A stretch of 64,000 bases of DNA from Methanomicrobiaceae archaeon (GCA_029762625.1 JARVGI010000002.1:188772-252771); one strand, 5' to 3'. Numbered from the stretch's first letter, positions 44,701 through 53,163 are shown. Translations and numbers: made by a program. Notes: a model not told the origin generated them from the sequence alone.

Positions 44701-46254
44701 AACCGGGCCATCCGGGATGATGAAGGTGATGTCACCGGTGTCCTCTGCATTGGTGTGGATTTCACCGAAAAAAAGCAAATTGAGGGGGATCTGAAGGAGA
44801 GTGAGCTGCGCTTCCGCAGGATGGCCGAGTACTCTCCGTTCCCGATCGTCATCATCGATCCCGACGACAGCATACGCTATATGAATGATCGCTTCACCGA
44901 ACTCTTCGGGTATACTCCGGACATCATGGGGTCCCTTGAGGAATGGCTGGCGGCAGTATTTCCTGATGAGAAGTACCGTGCATGGGCCGGCCGCATCTGG
45001 CGCGAGGAATTGCGAGCCTCGCTTGGGTATCTCAATACCGGACCAATCTTTTCCATTCGCACCCTGAACGGCGAGCAGCGATCCGTGATCATCCATCCGG
45101 TCACCCTTGACGACCGCAGTTCCTTCGTGACGTTTCAGGACATCACCGAAAAGAAGCGATTGCATGACAAAGAACAGGAGTATACCAGAAACCTGGAACT
45201 GCTATCGAAGACTGCGATGGACCTCGCCCATCTCCGGTCCAGTGGGGAGCTCTATGACTACGTCTGCGAGCAGCTCGGCCCCCTCGTGCCGGAAGCACTG
45301 GTGGTGGTATTTTCGTGTGCAAACCGCGGTACCCGCGTTCGCATTCAATCTGTCAGTGCATCGCGTGAAATCCTGGATGCCATCGAATCTGCCGTGGATC
45401 GACCGCTGCAGCAGGTGGAGATATTCCTCGCGAAGGACGCAGTGCAGTATCTCAGGCTCGGCAGAACGCATCGTGTTCGCGGCAGGGCTGAAGGGCTCCT
45501 CGAGGCCCTCCTGCCCGAAGCGGCAGCATCAAAGGTCGCCGCTACGCTCGGGAGAGGCGAGTGTTATGTGAGGGGATTTATCAAAGAGGAGGATCTGCTC
45601 GGAGGCATTGTAGTGTGTCTGCCGGAAGGGGCGGCACTTCAGAATGAGAATGTCATCAGCATACTCGCCAACCAGGCATCCGTCGCGCTCTTTCGGTGCC
45701 ACGCCGAGGAACACCTGGTCTCTGCCCATCGGGATCTCGAGAAACAGCTCATCGAACACAGCCGCGCCCTCAGCAACGCCAACGAGATCCTCAACCTTGA
45801 GAGCTTTGAACGAAAATACATCATGAGGTCGTTGAAGAAGCAGAGCGCCTTGATGTTCTCTCTTCTCGATTTCCTGAATATTGTCATTGTGGGTACCGAC
45901 AAACAGGGGAGGATCACCCTGATCAATGAACGGGCACGCGCACTGTTTCAGTGCACGGTTGCCGATGCGGCCGGCACACCATGGTATGATCTGTTGGCGT
46001 CCGCATCTTTTCGCAAGGAAGCGCAGGCTCTCCACACAAGACTCTTCGAGGGAGGAACCCGGGGCGAAATCCTGTTGCGGAAGCTCGTCACCGGGCAGGG
46101 TGAGGATATCGATCTCGTACTCCATCTCAAAGGTGCGTGTGATGAGCAGGGGGTGCTTACTGCGATGTATCTCTTCGGGGAAGAGCCTCCGGGGAGGAAT
46201 GTGCTTCTGCTCTCGAAGTACCTCGCCGGGGAATTGATCCTCCTCCATTCCTGA
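41725..46254 (+). CDS. Giant sensory protein: winged helix, eight PAS and two GAF domains, no kinase
   Basis: A 1,509-residue cytoplasmic protein. Approximate layout: winged-helix DNA-binding domain 1-65 (MTITEISRATKMNRNSVAKYL); PAS 70-180, 190-305, 317-428, 439-568 and 580-703; GAF 717-890; PAS 896-1015 and 1026-1140; GAF 1154-1325; coiled coil; PAS 1373-1490. Repeated DITERK-type PAS ends mark the boundaries. No histidine kinase, receiver or cyclase domain is present. The direct reading is a one-component regulator whose DNA binding is tuned by several ligands, redox or light inputs. TTG 41722 or ATG 41725 could be the start; GGAGGT lies at 41705-41710. Confidence 0.88.
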   Translation: MQPEHDPTMRLLNLLRFKARGMTITEISRATKMNRNSVAKYLQMLLATGQVAVENVGNAKMYSLSRRIPLSAILSYSSDLIAVIDQRGTIVQVNDPFIRCMDLNREHVLGAQFDDGTIPIFRNPVLLASIERGMEGEETTVDIAYEDVAGLADFHVKCIPTTLEGGEGGLSVFLEDITERKHTEHALVESEERFRRLAEHSPFPISIIDASGRYLFLSKMFVETFGYTLEDIPSGSAWFSRAYPDPDIRHAAIQTWKEDIAKSGVGMPRPRTFPVTCKDGNVRYILFRPITMQDGNQFIFYQDISQSHRLEEMQSLLAAIVESSEDAIIGIDLEGMIVSWNKGAVSLYGYSIDDVVGKPRSTLIPPEKHDEIGLVLERVKQGLSVDRFETRRRRKDGKIIDVSVTVSPIIDDHGVVRGASTISRNITERKRAERELKASHQKLLEIIDFLPDATFVTDTEGTVIAWNAAIEDLTGMKKEEILGKGRQEYAIPFYGTKRPCLLDLLFVPEEELTRHYSAVQREGDSLQCEVFSQHLFERRGAHLCVKACPLYDAEGSVVGAVESIRDITALKNVEEALENSREYYRTIVEDQTELIFRFGRDHTITFANRAFLDYFGVQLDAGRIMVIESFVQEEDAAAVQEAVGAITPDAPLVHIEIRAADPGSQRDPGESQEPRWQRWAVRGIFTGGDLPDGYQVVGTDISLEKKQEEAARHYLRDMAFLAETSMDFANMGADDDILEYIGQKIASLLPGHLSLYIGLFDPATDIGHIVYAHDIKWIGETFTEMTGKTLLDTQIMNSDEIREGLKTGIIFKISDNFSQFFRGSFPQEVCERLDSLQDRVDLYAIGLSPSGDSIGWCAFTLEKGAVDKKEKIIETFVKQAAIALEKQQAEQRLRWNEAKYRELVENANSIILKLDKSGRITFFNEFAQRFFGFSEDEMLGKHAVGTIVPETESSGRDLRRMIDEICADPDRFDYNENETITREGRRVWTQWTNRAIRDDEGDVTGVLCIGVDFTEKKQIEGDLKESELRFRRMAEYSPFPIVIIDPDDSIRYMNDRFTELFGYTPDIMGSLEEWLAAVFPDEKYRAWAGRIWREELRASLGYLNTGPIFSIRTLNGEQRSVIIHPVTLDDRSSFVTFQDITEKKRLHDKEQEYTRNLELLSKTAMDLAHLRSSGELYDYVCEQLGPLVPEALVVVFSCANRGTRVRIQSVSASREILDAIESAVDRPLQQVEIFLAKDAVQYLRLGRTHRVRGRAEGLLEALLPEAAASKVAATLGRGECYVRGFIKEEDLLGGIVVCLPEGAALQNENVISILANQASVALFRCHAEEHLVSAHRDLEKQLIEHSRALSNANEILNLESFERKYIMRSLKKQSALMFSLLDFLNIVIVGTDKQGRITLINERARALFQCTVADAAGTPWYDLLASASFRKEAQALHTRLFEGGTRGEILLRKLVTGQGEDIDLVLHLKGACDEQGVLTAMYLFGEEPPGRNVLLLSKYLAGELILLHS

Positions 46255-46378
46255 GATCGGGGGCAGTGGCCATCACTGCCATTGCATATCGGTAGTGCCG
46301 TGCATTGGTTCGGTGATCCGGACGATGCGAGGTGCTCTCTGGTGGATAGAGGTGGGTTCGCGGCGTTCTCTGCCATGA

Positions 46379-48331
46379 TCAGCCGGTTTTCGGGCCTTCA
46401 TGAGCGTCAGGTTCGATGTGTGCGGTGCTGAGGGTGAAGATAACCGTCATACCCTCGCTCGGTTGGCCTTGTATCCGCTCTTCAGTCCGGATGGTCCCCC
46501 CATACCGCGCCACCAGAAGCCGGGCGATTGAGGAGCCCAATGCCCTCCCTGAAAGGTGCATGTGCCCGGTACCGAAATGGTGATGCGGATGTTCTTGCAT
46601 GAATTCCGGTAGGTAAGGCCCGTTTTCAGAAATGGACACCTCGCACCATCCGTCCTTCTCCCTGCTCGTGATTTCGATCGCCACTTCCCTGCCAGCATGC
46701 TTCGCGATCAGCTCGATGATGGCGTTAAACACTTCAATGAGGAGGTCGTCTGCAAGGACAATCGCACCGCCAGGAGTTGCGTGCATCTGCAGATCCGGGT
46801 GGCGATGGACACTCCTCTCAATGACATCATCCAGGAGCACCGGAAGCAGGATGCTTTCTTCTGCGAAAATGCTCCTGATGAGATCCACATTGTGGATAAC
46901 ATCGATACAACTCTCCAATTCTTTGAGTGCATGGTCGGCTACATGCTCGTCTTTCCCGGAGAGAGACTTCTTCAGCAATGCAAGGTAGGACGCGGTTATC
47001 GTCTGAGAAACGCGGACATCGTGGGAGAGAATGTTGAGATAGAGGTTCATTTCTTCATTCGATTTCTGCAGGTCTGCGGTCCTCTCTGCCACCATGTCCT
47101 CGAGGTGTCCGGTGTATTCCTTGATCCGGTCCTCGGATTCCTTCAGTCTGTGGACAGTGTCCTTCAGGCGCGCCACCATGGTGTTGATGCCCCGTTCGAG
47201 TTTTTCGAACTCCAGCCCTTTCGTAGGCCGTATGGAATGATCGAGGTCTCCTTCCGCAATGATGGTGGTGTCCTCCACGATCTCGTTGATCGGCCGTGAA
47301 ATGTACCGCGAGGAGCCGAAGGCGACAAAGATGCCTGTTACGATGGCGAGCATGGTGATCATGAGATGGGAGACGAAGATCTGGTTAATCTCTGCATGCT
47401 GCAGGCCCATATCATAGACGAGCTGGGCCACGAGGCTCATCTGGGATGAGGATACATAGTCTCCCCCCGAGAGATCGATGTAGAGGTAGCGCACAAGGAT
47501 CTCATGTTCCTCATCCTGCACCTCCAGGGAGGTTTTATTTTCATACACGTCCACGACGTGCTCGCGCACTGCAGGATCCCATTGATACCCTTTTTCCCCC
47601 TTTTTTTGTGAGACGTGGGTCGTCTTGCCCGTGGAATCATAGAATACGATAGAGAGGAGATTTGGATTCAGGTCCACGAGATCTTCAGAGATCTGTGCGA
47701 AGGAAATCGCTAATCGCTCTGGCTCGAACGAATCGGAGGTAAGGCTCAGTTCGAGGAGATACCGATGGTCGCCCGTGGGCATGTAGGCAAATTTCCGGAG
47801 TTCTCCCGCGGGGTTGAATCCGTAGACGATCCGGTCGGCGGAAAATGCATCCCCCTCACGCAGCGCGGTGATCGATTGGTACACCTCCGGCCACTGCTTG
47901 AAGTCCAGGCCGCGATCATGTGCGCAGGTGGTGTACTCAACGACCCCTTCGGCATTGATGATGTAGAGGTCGAAGGATCCCTCATTCTTCGCCTCAAGCT
48001 GCTGCTTCAGTCTCTCAAGGTTCATCCCCTCCGGATTCCCCTGGCAACGTTCGTATTCGGCAATGAAGTCATCGAACCCTCGTTCCATCTTCGCGTCGAA
48101 CGTGGCGTCAAAGAGCTGCATTCCCCTGTCCGCAAGGATCACCGACTGGACAATGCTCTTTTCGGTCTCCTGCTGAAGGGCCTGGTTTTTCGAAACCAAA
48201 TTTTCTTTTGCCCCAAAATACGAAAATGCAGAGAATACACTGATGATAATGATAATGATCGCGAGGATGGAGACCATCAGATAGCGGGAGACCGAGAAGT
48301 ACCTGCTGAGATTTTTCGAAGGTTGTTTCAT
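46379..48331 (-). CDS. Membrane sensor histidine kinase with degenerate ATPase domain
   Basis: A 650-residue protein: first membrane helix about 18-39, a large outside sensor domain (40-315, with YIINAEGVVEYTTC resembling a Cache fold), second helix about 318-341, HAMP 342-395, coiled coil, and an H-box ILSHDVRVS with His about 436. The catalytic domain (about 520-640) is recognisable but weak: the N-box reads FNAIIELIAKHAG with only one of the two Asn, and the G1 box reads ENGPYLP. ATG 48331 is preferred to 48343. It converges on the PAS/GAF gene. No response regulator adjoins. Confidence 0.83.
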   Translation of the reverse strand: MKQPSKNLSRYFSVSRYLMVSILAIIIIIISVFSAFSYFGAKENLVSKNQALQQETEKSIVQSVILADRGMQLFDATFDAKMERGFDDFIAEYERCQGNPEGMNLERLKQQLEAKNEGSFDLYIINAEGVVEYTTCAHDRGLDFKQWPEVYQSITALREGDAFSADRIVYGFNPAGELRKFAYMPTGDHRYLLELSLTSDSFEPERLAISFAQISEDLVDLNPNLLSIVFYDSTGKTTHVSQKKGEKGYQWDPAVREHVVDVYENKTSLEVQDEEHEILVRYLYIDLSGGDYVSSSQMSLVAQLVYDMGLQHAEINQIFVSHLMITMLAIVTGIFVAFGSSRYISRPINEIVEDTTIIAEGDLDHSIRPTKGLEFEKLERGINTMVARLKDTVHRLKESEDRIKEYTGHLEDMVAERTADLQKSNEEMNLYLNILSHDVRVSQTITASYLALLKKSLSGKDEHVADHALKELESCIDVIHNVDLIRSIFAEESILLPVLLDDVIERSVHRHPDLQMHATPGGAIVLADDLLIEVFNAIIELIAKHAGREVAIEITSREKDGWCEVSISENGPYLPEFMQEHPHHHFGTGHMHLSGRALGSSIARLLVARYGGTIRTEERIQGQPSEGMTVIFTLSTAHIEPDAHEGPKTG

Positions 48332-48513
48332 TGGACACGCCAATGGACTTCGTTATGGGGGTTTTACCACATGAATGGAAATATTTTTACATTTATTCTT
48401 TTCAGTAATGTTGTATACAGGAAATGCCAGCGTGTCTAATGCCGCTCCCGGGCGCAAATGAAAGGTGAAATTCCGGCGAATGCATGGCAAGAACGCCGTG
48501 CGCTTCTATTTTG

Positions 48514-48527
48514 CATATATATATTTA
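48514..48527 (+). promoter_or_regulatory. TATA-box promoter of the HEAT-repeat gene
   Basis: CATATATATATTTA is a strong archaeal TATA element. Transcription would start near 48550, just before the AAGGAGGTGA ribosome site that precedes ATG 48569. Confidence 0.55.
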
Positions 48528-48568
48528 ACAACAGAATAAATGCGATTCTGTCAAGGAGGTGACCGACA

Positions 48569-49090
48569 ATGCCAGAACTTGCACAGGAGAAAAGAGAAAT
48601 ACGCGCACGAAAGTTGGAAGTGAATGAGGGAAACGTTGAAGTCGACCAGCTCCTGGAAGCGATGATCCGGGGGAGCGCCTACAAGAAAGTCGAGGCTTCC
48701 AGGAAACTTGGAAAGATCGGTTCTCCGGCAGTTCCCATGCTCATCAAATTCCTGAATGATGAGGATCGGCAGGTCCGGTGGCGGGCCGCCATTGCGCTGG
48801 GTGCCGTGGGCGAGGCCGCTGTGGACCCCCTGATCGGCGTGCTTGAGGCAATGTCCTCGGGTGCACGGATCCCTGCAGCATGGGCTGCGGCGGAGATCGG
48901 GAATGCAAAGGTGGTGGATCCCCTCGTCAACATTATGTGCAGCGACCCCTCAGAATGCTGCCAGGTGATGGCGGCGGCGGCACTGCTCAGGCTCGGGGAC
49001 TCCAGGGGCATCGATTCAGTCAGGGAAGAGTGCGGGAAAAGGGGGGAGGATTTCACCGGGCAGGTGCTCGAAGCGTACTGGGGGACATGA
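48569..49090 (+). CDS. HEAT-repeat protein
   Basis: A 173-residue alpha-solenoid protein. After a charged N-terminal helix, three to four HEAT/PBS-lyase-type repeats are seen (VEASRKLGKIGSPAVPMLIKFLNDEDRQVRWRAAIALGAVGEAAVDPLIGVL and on). The repeats are protein-binding surfaces, so it is likely a scaffold. A near-perfect ribosome site (AAGGAGGTGA) lies upstream, implying strong translation. Partners are not suggested by the neighbours. Confidence 0.88.
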   Translation: MPELAQEKREIRARKLEVNEGNVEVDQLLEAMIRGSAYKKVEASRKLGKIGSPAVPMLIKFLNDEDRQVRWRAAIALGAVGEAAVDPLIGVLEAMSSGARIPAAWAAAEIGNAKVVDPLVNIMCSDPSECCQVMAAAALLRLGDSRGIDSVREECGKRGEDFTGQVLEAYWGT

Positions 49091-49117
49091 GGCCTCCCGG
49101 CATTCCCCCCTTTCTCA

Positions 49118-49597
49118 TCATGCCCAGACGCTGACCGGATCGATGGTGGCGTCGATGAGCAGGTCAAACGCGATTTTTTCAGACCATCCGGCTTTTTTGA
49201 ACATCTCCATGAAACTCACGCCGACAATCTTTGCCTCGTAGCCGGAGATGACGTCCTTGGCCATTTCGGCAGAAACCGGCATATTCGGCATCGAGAGGCC
49301 GCCCATGAGCACGACCACCTTCGGGTCCAGCGCCGGTGCCTCATCGGATACCTGCATTCCCACATCAGGCACCGGCCGGATGATCTTTGCCTTCGATTCA
49401 TCGATGAACGGGACGAACACCAGCTCGAAGGGAAGGTCGCGGACGGCGAACCCGAGAAGCTCGATAAACGGTGTGCAGGTTCCCGGGCAGCCGTAGAAGA
49501 CCACCTGGTCCCCGTCGTTCAATCCGGATTCCATGAGATACTTCTTGAAAGGCCTGAGCATGCCAGGCACACTGGTCAGTTGTTCCTTCAGCTCCAT
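49118..49597 (-). CDS. DUF2124-family protein
   Basis: A 159-residue protein similar to the DUF2124 group found in methanogens. It has a Rossmann-like pattern: DGDQVVFYGCPGTCTPFIELLGFAVRD, ELVFVPFID, PDVGMQVSDEAPALDPKVVVLMGGLSMP and a C-terminal GVSFMEMFKKAGW. The CPGTC motif may bind metal or a redox centre. Function is unknown. I used ATG 49597; an upstream ATG at 49639 would add a hydrophobic start with no family support. It converges on the HEAT gene. Confidence 0.72.
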   Translation of the reverse strand: MELKEQLTSVPGMLRPFKKYLMESGLNDGDQVVFYGCPGTCTPFIELLGFAVRDLPFELVFVPFIDESKAKIIRPVPDVGMQVSDEAPALDPKVVVLMGGLSMPNMPVSAEMAKDVISGYEAKIVGVSFMEMFKKAGWSEKIAFDLLIDATIDPVSVWA

Positions 49598-49747
49598 AGG
49601 GGAAAAGACGATGTACCGAAGAATAAAAGTATTCATCAATGGAGCCCGGTTTCCGGACCCCCGTTGTCTGCCTGTGCGCCGCGCAAAAAGTATTCAACGC
49701 ATGGCGACCAGGACTGCCTGTCCGCTTGCATAGGAGGTGATGCTCCT

Positions 49748-50301
49748 ATGAACCTCAGAATTGCCGGATATGCCGTCCTGCTGTTCCTGCTTGCGGGCTC
49801 TGCCGCCGCGGAGATCACACTCTCGCCGGAGGATGGGGCTGTTGTCGGGGACGTGATCACCATTTCGGGCACCACGAGTTTCTCGCCCCAAAACCGCGTG
49901 CACGTCGAGGTGCAATCGCTCTCCTTTGCGCCCACCAGCACGACGGAACAGGGCGTGGTCGCAGGGTATGCAACGACCACTGCAATCGTGGAGGAAGGGG
50001 GGGGTTGCGATGGTCTGTGGTGGTGGACACCTCGTCCCTCGCACCGGGCGAATATCTCGTGACCGCCGGGGTGGTGGGCACGGATGTGACCGATACGGCG
50101 CGTATGACCCTCATTACCGGCCCGGTCGGGATGACCGAACCGGCTGTCCCTCCCTTCCCTGAAGCAACGCCGTCTCCGGCGCAGAGCGCGACCGCGGTTC
50201 CGGAAGAGACCGCGGTGCCGGGTGTGGGCAGGGATCCTGTTGCATGCGTCGCCGGGCTCATCGCAGCAGTGGCGATCGTGGGCCTGCGCCTGAAGAAATG
50301 A
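49748..50301 (+). pseudogene. Exported C-terminally anchored protein, frameshifted at a G8 tract
   Basis: ATG 49748 has AGGAGGTGAT upstream and encodes a signal peptide (IAGYAVLLFLLAGSAAA), then an Ig-like beta domain (ITLSPEDGAVVGDVITISGTTSF). The frame breaks at G8 (49997-50004). The rest continues in the next frame: WSVVVDTSSLAPGEYLVTAGVV, a Pro/Thr/Glu linker and a final helix (ACVAGLIAAVAIVGL) with a KK end, closing at 50301. The two halves fit one protein of about 184 residues. The product would be anchored to the outer face of the membrane. Cause: slippage-based switching, mutation or sequencing error. Confidence 0.82.
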
Positions 50302-50326
50302 TGGTGCGGGACACGGGTTCCGGAGG

Positions 50327-50692
50327 TCAGGGGTAGCCCCGCCACCTGTCGTGCCCGCCCCGCAGGCCCTCGAGTGCGTCCATCGCCACGCCGGCATACA
50401 TCAGCGAGGGGGCGCCTCCCATGAGCACCGCCATCCATGCGGCCTGCATGACCTCCCCGTCGGTGGCGCCCGCGGCGAGCGCTTCCCTGACATGGTAGGC
50501 GATGCACCAATTGCAGTGGGAGGAGACGGCAAGAGCGACCGCAATCAGCTGCTTGGTTTTTTTGTCCAGTGTCCCCTCTTTGCCAAGGGTGATGAGCAGG
50601 GTGTGGAAGGCTGCCATGTTTTCCGGGTCATGCTCGCCCATCGCCCGGATCATCTCCCGCATCTCCGTGAGCGTGTGGTGTGTTGTGTCCAT
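50327..50692 (-). CDS. Carboxymuconolactone decarboxylase (AhpD-like) family protein
   Basis: A 121-residue helical protein with the CMD/AhpD active-site motif SSHCNWCIAYHVREAL (C-x2-C, His seven residues after the first Cys), followed by AAGATDGEVMQAAWMAVLMGG. Members act as peroxidase-type or thiol-disulfide enzymes. The start at 50692 matches the family; a longer frame upstream lacks coding character. A Cys-rich small gene lies 76 bases upstream on the same strand and may be co-transcribed. Confidence 0.92.
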   Translation of the reverse strand: MDTTHHTLTEMREMIRAMGEHDPENMAAFHTLLITLGKEGTLDKKTKQLIAVALAVSSHCNWCIAYHVREALAAGATDGEVMQAAWMAVLMGGAPSLMYAGVAMDALEGLRGGHDRWRGYP

Positions 50693-50768
50693 CGGTTCCT
50701 GTGCTCCTGCAGTGATTTCAGTGTCGGCAGGCCGTCGGGTTGGCTCGAAGTCCCGCCGGCACCGCCGG

Positions 50769-51014
50769 CTACTCTTCCTCCAGCCAGCCGGGGTTCTCCT
50801 CCAGAAACTTCTTTTCTTTCTCGATGAGCTCCTCTTCGCTGAAGTGGGCGGGCATGCAGATGCATCGGTGCTCCACGAACCGCCCGCGTGCAAAGTGCCC
50901 CTGCCGCTGCTCCGGTCTGCATGCCCCGTAGCTGCCACGGTCAAAATCGTGGTATACCTGTTCGCACTGCGCGTTTTCGGCTTCGGATTTTGCTTCTTTC
51001 CATGACTGAGCCAT
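50769..51014 (-). CDS. Small cysteine-containing hypothetical protein
   Basis: An 81-residue protein, not recognised. It has a basic/acidic N-terminus (MAQSWKEAKSEAENAQC), a central part with CRPEQRQGHFARGRFVEHRCICMPAHF, and a C-terminal helix EEELIEKEKKFLEEN. Four Cys and two His could bind a metal. A good ribosome site (GAGAGGAGAG) precedes ATG 51014. Its place upstream of the AhpD-like gene suggests a shared redox role. Confidence 0.68.
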   Translation of the reverse strand: MAQSWKEAKSEAENAQCEQVYHDFDRGSYGACRPEQRQGHFARGRFVEHRCICMPAHFSEEELIEKEKKFLEENPGWLEEE

Positions 51015-52095
51015 AGACTCTCCTCTCTCCTCGTCTCCGTTACCCATTCCTGTGCCGCGAGAAAATAAAACACTGCGGTCAGAGCGATGGCGATGGGCTT
51101 TCTGGAGGGGTGTCCGCCCAAATACCATTGTCCGGTGAAATGGCTGTCACTCCGGTGGTGGAGGGCGCCGGGGGTGTGCCTGCCTGCATCTGCCATGTCC
51201 GTTCACCGGACGGGATGGGGCGACCACGCATGGAGGAACACCTCCTGTTCCTCCGGGAGGATCGGGATGCCCGGGAACTGCATCTTCGGGTGCGGAGGAT
51301 TATTGCGTTCGAACGCTACAGGCACCGGGGACGACCGCGGGAGAGAAGAGGACGAGTTCGCCGCCTGTTAGAATCATCTGCTCGAAATGGAATGCGTTGA
51401 CCATCTATTGCGGCACATCCGCAGTTAAACGGCGTTCTGGTGCATCGGACGGAAGAACGGAAAAAATGGTATGGAACCGGGTGTGCCGGGCCAGTGGTCT
51501 GCGATTGTGGCGATTCCTCGGTTTTTTGAGAGTGCGAACTGTTTGGCTGCAGAGGCCAGGTACAGGCGACCACATGCCTCGATGGATGGAGCAGTAGCGT
51601 GGTATGAGGTTCCCGGTACGCGCCTTCTTCCACGGGTTGTTGCGCCCGGGTTCCCTGCATGATGCCACGCGGCGAGGCGATCCCCAGTGCGTCTCCCGCA
51701 ATGCGTCAGGGTCCCGGGCTGTTTCCGTGAATATCCAGCCCCGCTCCTTCCGGATGCTGATCAGATTATTGTGCATGACAGTATCGGAACAGGGATCAGT
51801 CCCCGTGCGGAGAATGTTCCCCCGAACGACCTTCTCCGCTGTTTTCCTGCCCCATTTCTGGAGCACCCGACATTTCACGAATCGACTTACTCCACCACCT
51901 CCCGACAAAAACTGTATTTGCAAACGCTCATATATAATATTTTTGTTTATTGATTACCTTTATTGATTATCCATCATACGGGGTGGTCGTATTCTGCCCT
52001 GCGTATGCGATGGAGTAATGGGCCGGGCGGGGACGCATGATCGTCCCTGTTCCGGTGGAGCCGCACGAAGGCCGCTGACGATCCCTGCGCACCCC
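51015..52095. other. Long intergenic region, no gene recognised
   Basis: 1,081 bases. Several open frames on both strands reach 90-170 codons but their translations are low in complexity and rich in Arg/Pro/Ser, so none is listed as a gene. A strongly AT-rich island (51925-51975) looks like a promoter but has no clear gene downstream. It may hold an unannotated RNA or a decayed gene. Confidence 0.45.
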
Positions 52096-52299
52096 TCAGA
52101 AATACCGGTTCACGCCGAACAGGTGCTCTTCCTCGGCGATCGTGTTCATTTTCCGGGCATGTGCAACGACCGGGATTTCAGGGCCATGCACAAATCGCTC
52201 TTTCATTTCTTCGATTGCCCTGCTGACTGCCTCCTCGCGCGAACCTGCGTCATCGACATTGACTTTGACGGTCAGGATCACTTCCCATCGTCCTGTCAC
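52096..52299 (-). CDS. Small hypothetical protein
   Basis: A 67-residue protein starting at GTG 52299 behind a GAGGTGAGG ribosome site. The sequence begins TGRWEVILTVKVNVDDAG and continues with an amphipathic helix SREEAVSRAIEEMKERF and a polar end. A beta-hairpin plus helix fold is likely. I do not recognise the family. It is divergent from the NERD gene. The longer frame upstream has no coding character. Confidence 0.5.
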   Translation of the reverse strand: MTGRWEVILTVKVNVDDAGSREEAVSRAIEEMKERFVHGPEIPVVAHARKMNTIAEEEHLFGVNRYF

Positions 52300-52407
52300 T
52301 CCCTCACCTCGCCATCTGCATGCAGGGTGCGTGTAATGCACCCGAGAAGATAAAGACAGCTCCTGTTCACAACAAAGAAAGGGATCGAACGCCAATATCG
52401 ATGGTAT

Positions 52408-53109
52408 ATGGCCAGAATGTACGGGGGGAAACGAAGGTATCTCCGCCGGATGGCGCTCCGGTATACCGTTCTCGCCCTTGTTTCCTGCGGATTCGTCGCC
52501 GCGCTTGGGGGCGTCTGCCTCCTCGCAATCATGGCGCACGACCTCCCTCCCGCTCTTCTGGCGGCGCCGGTGCTCATGGCAGCGGTGCCGGGATATTTTT
52601 TCCGGCGGCGCGGGGGATATCGGTACGGTATCAGGGGGGAGGAGGCGGTCGCGCGCGCGCTCTCGGCCCTCGACGACCGCCACCGGGTGTTCAGCTCCCT
52701 CGTACTGCCGGGTGCTCGGGGGGATATCGACCACGTGGTGGTGGGCCCTGGAGGTGTGTGTGTGCTCGAAACCAAGAATTATGCCGGCGAAATCACCTGC
52801 ACCGGGGACCGGTGGGCCCGCCGCAGGGACGGGGCGTGGAAGGCGATGGAACGCAGTCCCGGCAGGCAGGCGATCGACAACGCCCGGCGTCTTGCATCGG
52901 TTCTTGAGGGGTGCTCCGTCGCCGTACCCGTGGATCCCGTGGTCGTGCTCGCCAGCAGCAATGCACGCGTCCGGTGTGAGGATCCAGCGGTGCCGGTCGT
53001 CATGAGGGGTGAGCTGGCCTCGTTTTTCTCGTCACGGAAAAGCCGTCTTACTGCGAAGGATATACGGCTCATTGCTGATTTTATCCGGAGATCAGCCCGT
53101 CTCGAATGA
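52408..53109 (+). CDS. NERD-domain protein, membrane-anchored
   Basis: A 233-residue protein with two N-terminal membrane helices (about residues 18-42 and 48-64), then a NERD (nuclease-related) domain: GIRGEEAVARAL, VFSSLVLPGARGDIDHVVVGPGGVCVLETKNY and DPVVVLASSNARV. The catalytic D...ExK of the PD-(D/E)xK-like fold is visible (GDIDHVV ... ETKNYAG). It may be a nuclease but NERD function is not settled. The next gene encodes a surface PKD protein, with its own promoter. Confidence 0.88.
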   Translation: MARMYGGKRRYLRRMALRYTVLALVSCGFVAALGGVCLLAIMAHDLPPALLAAPVLMAAVPGYFFRRRGGYRYGIRGEEAVARALSALDDRHRVFSSLVLPGARGDIDHVVVGPGGVCVLETKNYAGEITCTGDRWARRRDGAWKAMERSPGRQAIDNARRLASVLEGCSVAVPVDPVVVLASSNARVRCEDPAVPVVMRGELASFFSSRKSRLTAKDIRLIADFIRRSARLE

Positions 53110-53163
53110 TTCTGCGGTGCAGATCGCCTGCGCGGGAGGCCGCTGAAATATTATTATAATAGG

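Noticed and set aside
51110-51400. Possible protein of about 96 residues
   Set aside because: Arg-rich with no recognisable motif and no good ribosome site; overlapping frames on both strands are equally open.
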